From NCBI GenBank assembly GCA_039105265.1, contig JAPFFF010000002.1, positions 9,692,399-9,756,398 of the forward strand: a stretch of DNA of 64,000 nt, in the 5' to 3' direction. The DNA comes from Tritrichomonas musculus. Lineage: Eukaryota; Parabasalia; Tritrichomonadida; Tritrichomonadidae. Positions within the stretch are counted from its first letter, which is position 1, and each line of letters opens with the position of its first letter. This document shows, piece after piece, positions 62,551 through 64,000 of the stretch. The notes under the pieces are model-generated. The model was not told the DNA's origin. It did not search any database and worked only from the letters and a program-made list of their open reading frames with translations. Position numbers and translations under genes: made by a program.

Positions 62551-64000
62551 TCAGCCGCAGGTGGAAACTTGGTTTCCTTATTTATTTACTTCCACCTGCA
62601 GCTGAGAAGCGATAGCCGCAGGTGGAAGGCTAAATTGGTAAATAGTGATTTTCCACCTGCAGCTGTCGCAGCTCAGCCGCAGGTGGAAGATTGGTTTCCT
62701 TATTTATTTACCTCCACCTGCAGCTGAGAAGCGATAGCCGCAGGTGGAAGGCTAAATTGGTAAATAGTGATTTTCCACCTGCAGCTGTCGCAGCTCAGCC
62801 GCAGGTGGAAGATTGGTTTCCTTATTTATTTACTTCCACCTGCAGCTGAGAAGCGATAGCCGCAGGTGGAAGGCTAAATTGGTAAATAGTGATTTTCCAC
62901 CTGCAGCTGTCGCAGCTCAGCCGCAGGTGGAAGATTGGTTTCCTTATTTATTTACCTCCACCTGCAGCTGAGAAGCGATAGCCGCAGGTGGAAGGCTAAA
63001 TTGGTAAATAGTGATTTTCCACCTGCAGCTGTCGCAGCTCAGCCGCAGGTGGAAGATTGGTTTCCTTATTTATTTACCTCCACCTGCAGCTGAGAAGCGA
63101 TAGCCGCAGGTGGAAGGCTAAATTGGTAAATAGTGATTTTCCACCTGCAGCTGTCGCAGCTCAGCCGCAGGTGGAAGATTGGTTTCCTTATTTATTTACC
63201 TCCACCTGCAGCTGAGAAGCGATAGCCGCAGGTGGAAGGCTAAATTGGTAAATAGTGATTTTCCACCTGCAGCTGTCGCAGCTCAGCCGCAGGTGGAAGA
63301 TTGGTTTCCTTATTTATTTACCTCCACCTGCAGCTGAGAAGCGATAGCCGCAGGTGGAAGGCTAAATTGGTAAATAGTGATTTTCCACCTGCAGCTGTCG
63401 CAGCTCAGCCGCAGGTGGAAGATTGGTTTCCTTATTTATTTACCTCCACCTGCAGCTGAGAAGCGATAGCCGCAGGTGGAAGGCTAAATTGGTAAATAGT
63501 GATTTTCCACCTGCAGCTGTCGCAGCTCAGCCGCAGGTGGAAGATTGGTTTCCTTATTTATTTACCTCCACCTGCAGCTGAGAAGCGATAGCCGCAGGTG
63601 GAAGGCTAAATTGGTAAATAGTGATTTTCCACCTGCAGCTGTCGCAGCTCAGCCGCAGGTGGAAGATTGGTTTCCTTATTTATTTACTTCCACCTGCAGC
63701 TGAGAAGCGATAGCCGCAGGTGGAAGGCTAAATTGGTAAATAGTGATTTTCCACCTGCAGCTGTCGCAGCTCAGCCGCAGGTGGAAGATTGGTTTCCTTA
63801 TTTATTTACCTCCACCTGCAGCTGAGAAGCGATAGCCGCAGGTGGAAGGCTAAATTGGTAAATAGTGATTTTCCACCTGCAGCTGTCGCAGCTCAGCCGC
63901 AGGTGGAAGATTGGTTTCCTTATTTATTTACCTCCACCTGCAGCTGAGAAGCGATAGCCGCAGGTGGAAGGCTAAATTGGTAAATAGTGATTTTCCACCT
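62551..64000. repeat. Satellite array, 122-bp monomer, about 12 copies, runs off the window
   Basis: GGTTTCCTTA recurs at 62571, 62693, 62815 and 62937 and onward every 122 bp to the window end. Monomers are nearly identical, with one C/T site (TTTACCTCC versus TTTACTTCC) alternating between copies. It shares the GCAGGTGGAAG/CTTCCACCTGC inverted core with the neighbouring 123-bp family but not the spacers. Confidence 0.95.

Noticed and set aside
62060-64000. CRISPR-like array of repeats and spacers
   Set aside because: The spacers are identical from unit to unit and the repeats are 122-123 bp, so it is a tandem satellite; no cas genes and a eukaryotic setting.

Overview
The window reads as AT-rich nuclear DNA of a parabasalid protist (trichomonad-like; I cannot name the species). 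The evidence is an Inr-type promoter (TCATTA or TCACTA) a few bases before two host start codons, intronless genes, a mariner remnant, and Maverick/Polinton DNA viruses-turned-transposons of the kind known to fill trichomonad genomes.

Host left flank (1-6080): an ABHD/YheT-type alpha/beta hydrolase gene, a tRNA-Arg(UCU) gene, a small unrecognised gene, short inverted-repeat elements, and one half of a decayed gene with a capsular-polysaccharide-synthesis-type glycosyltransferase domain. The other half of that gene lies 44 kb away at 50400-51016, because a Maverick landed in it.

6081-50399 is two nested Maverick/Polinton elements. The OUTER element (TIRs 6081-6431 and 50049-50399, 351 bp, apparently identical; 5-bp target duplication CAAAA) is about 21.7 kb without its insert. 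It carries a protein-primed-type PolB joined to an archaeo-eukaryotic-primase-like domain, integrase, packaging ATPase, major capsid protein, a phage-like fibre, a KilA-N protein and several small conserved proteins. The INNER element (15460-38036, 22.6 kb, TIRs of 218 bp, perfect 6-bp target duplication AACGTA) sits at the 3' end of the outer KilA-N gene. It is much more AT-rich and has its own PolB (with an HNH-like domain), integrase, ATPase, capsid, fibre and a free-standing HNH endonuclease. At least nine protein families are shared by the two, in different order and orientation, which defines a core: PolB, INT, ATPase, MCP, pVI-like amphipathic protein, a coiled-coil protein, an ARILSS/CxxC protein, a DxDGD protein, a small conserved protein, and a fibre with a common tip. 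I recognise no adenain/Ulp1-type protease and no obvious penton in either. Both look young and close to whole, with roughly one break each.

Host right flank (50400-64000): a SANT/Myb-like regulator gene, a dead mariner transposase, several MITE-like inverted-repeat elements, and, from about 62060 to the window end, a satellite array that changes from a 123-bp to a related 122-bp monomer. Most of this flank is gene-free AT-rich DNA.

The most unusual features are the PolB-primase fusion, the HNH domain inside the inner PolB, the phage-tail-fibre repeats in both fibres, and a 1.07-kb single-gene cassette bounded by 41-bp inverted repeats inside the inner element.
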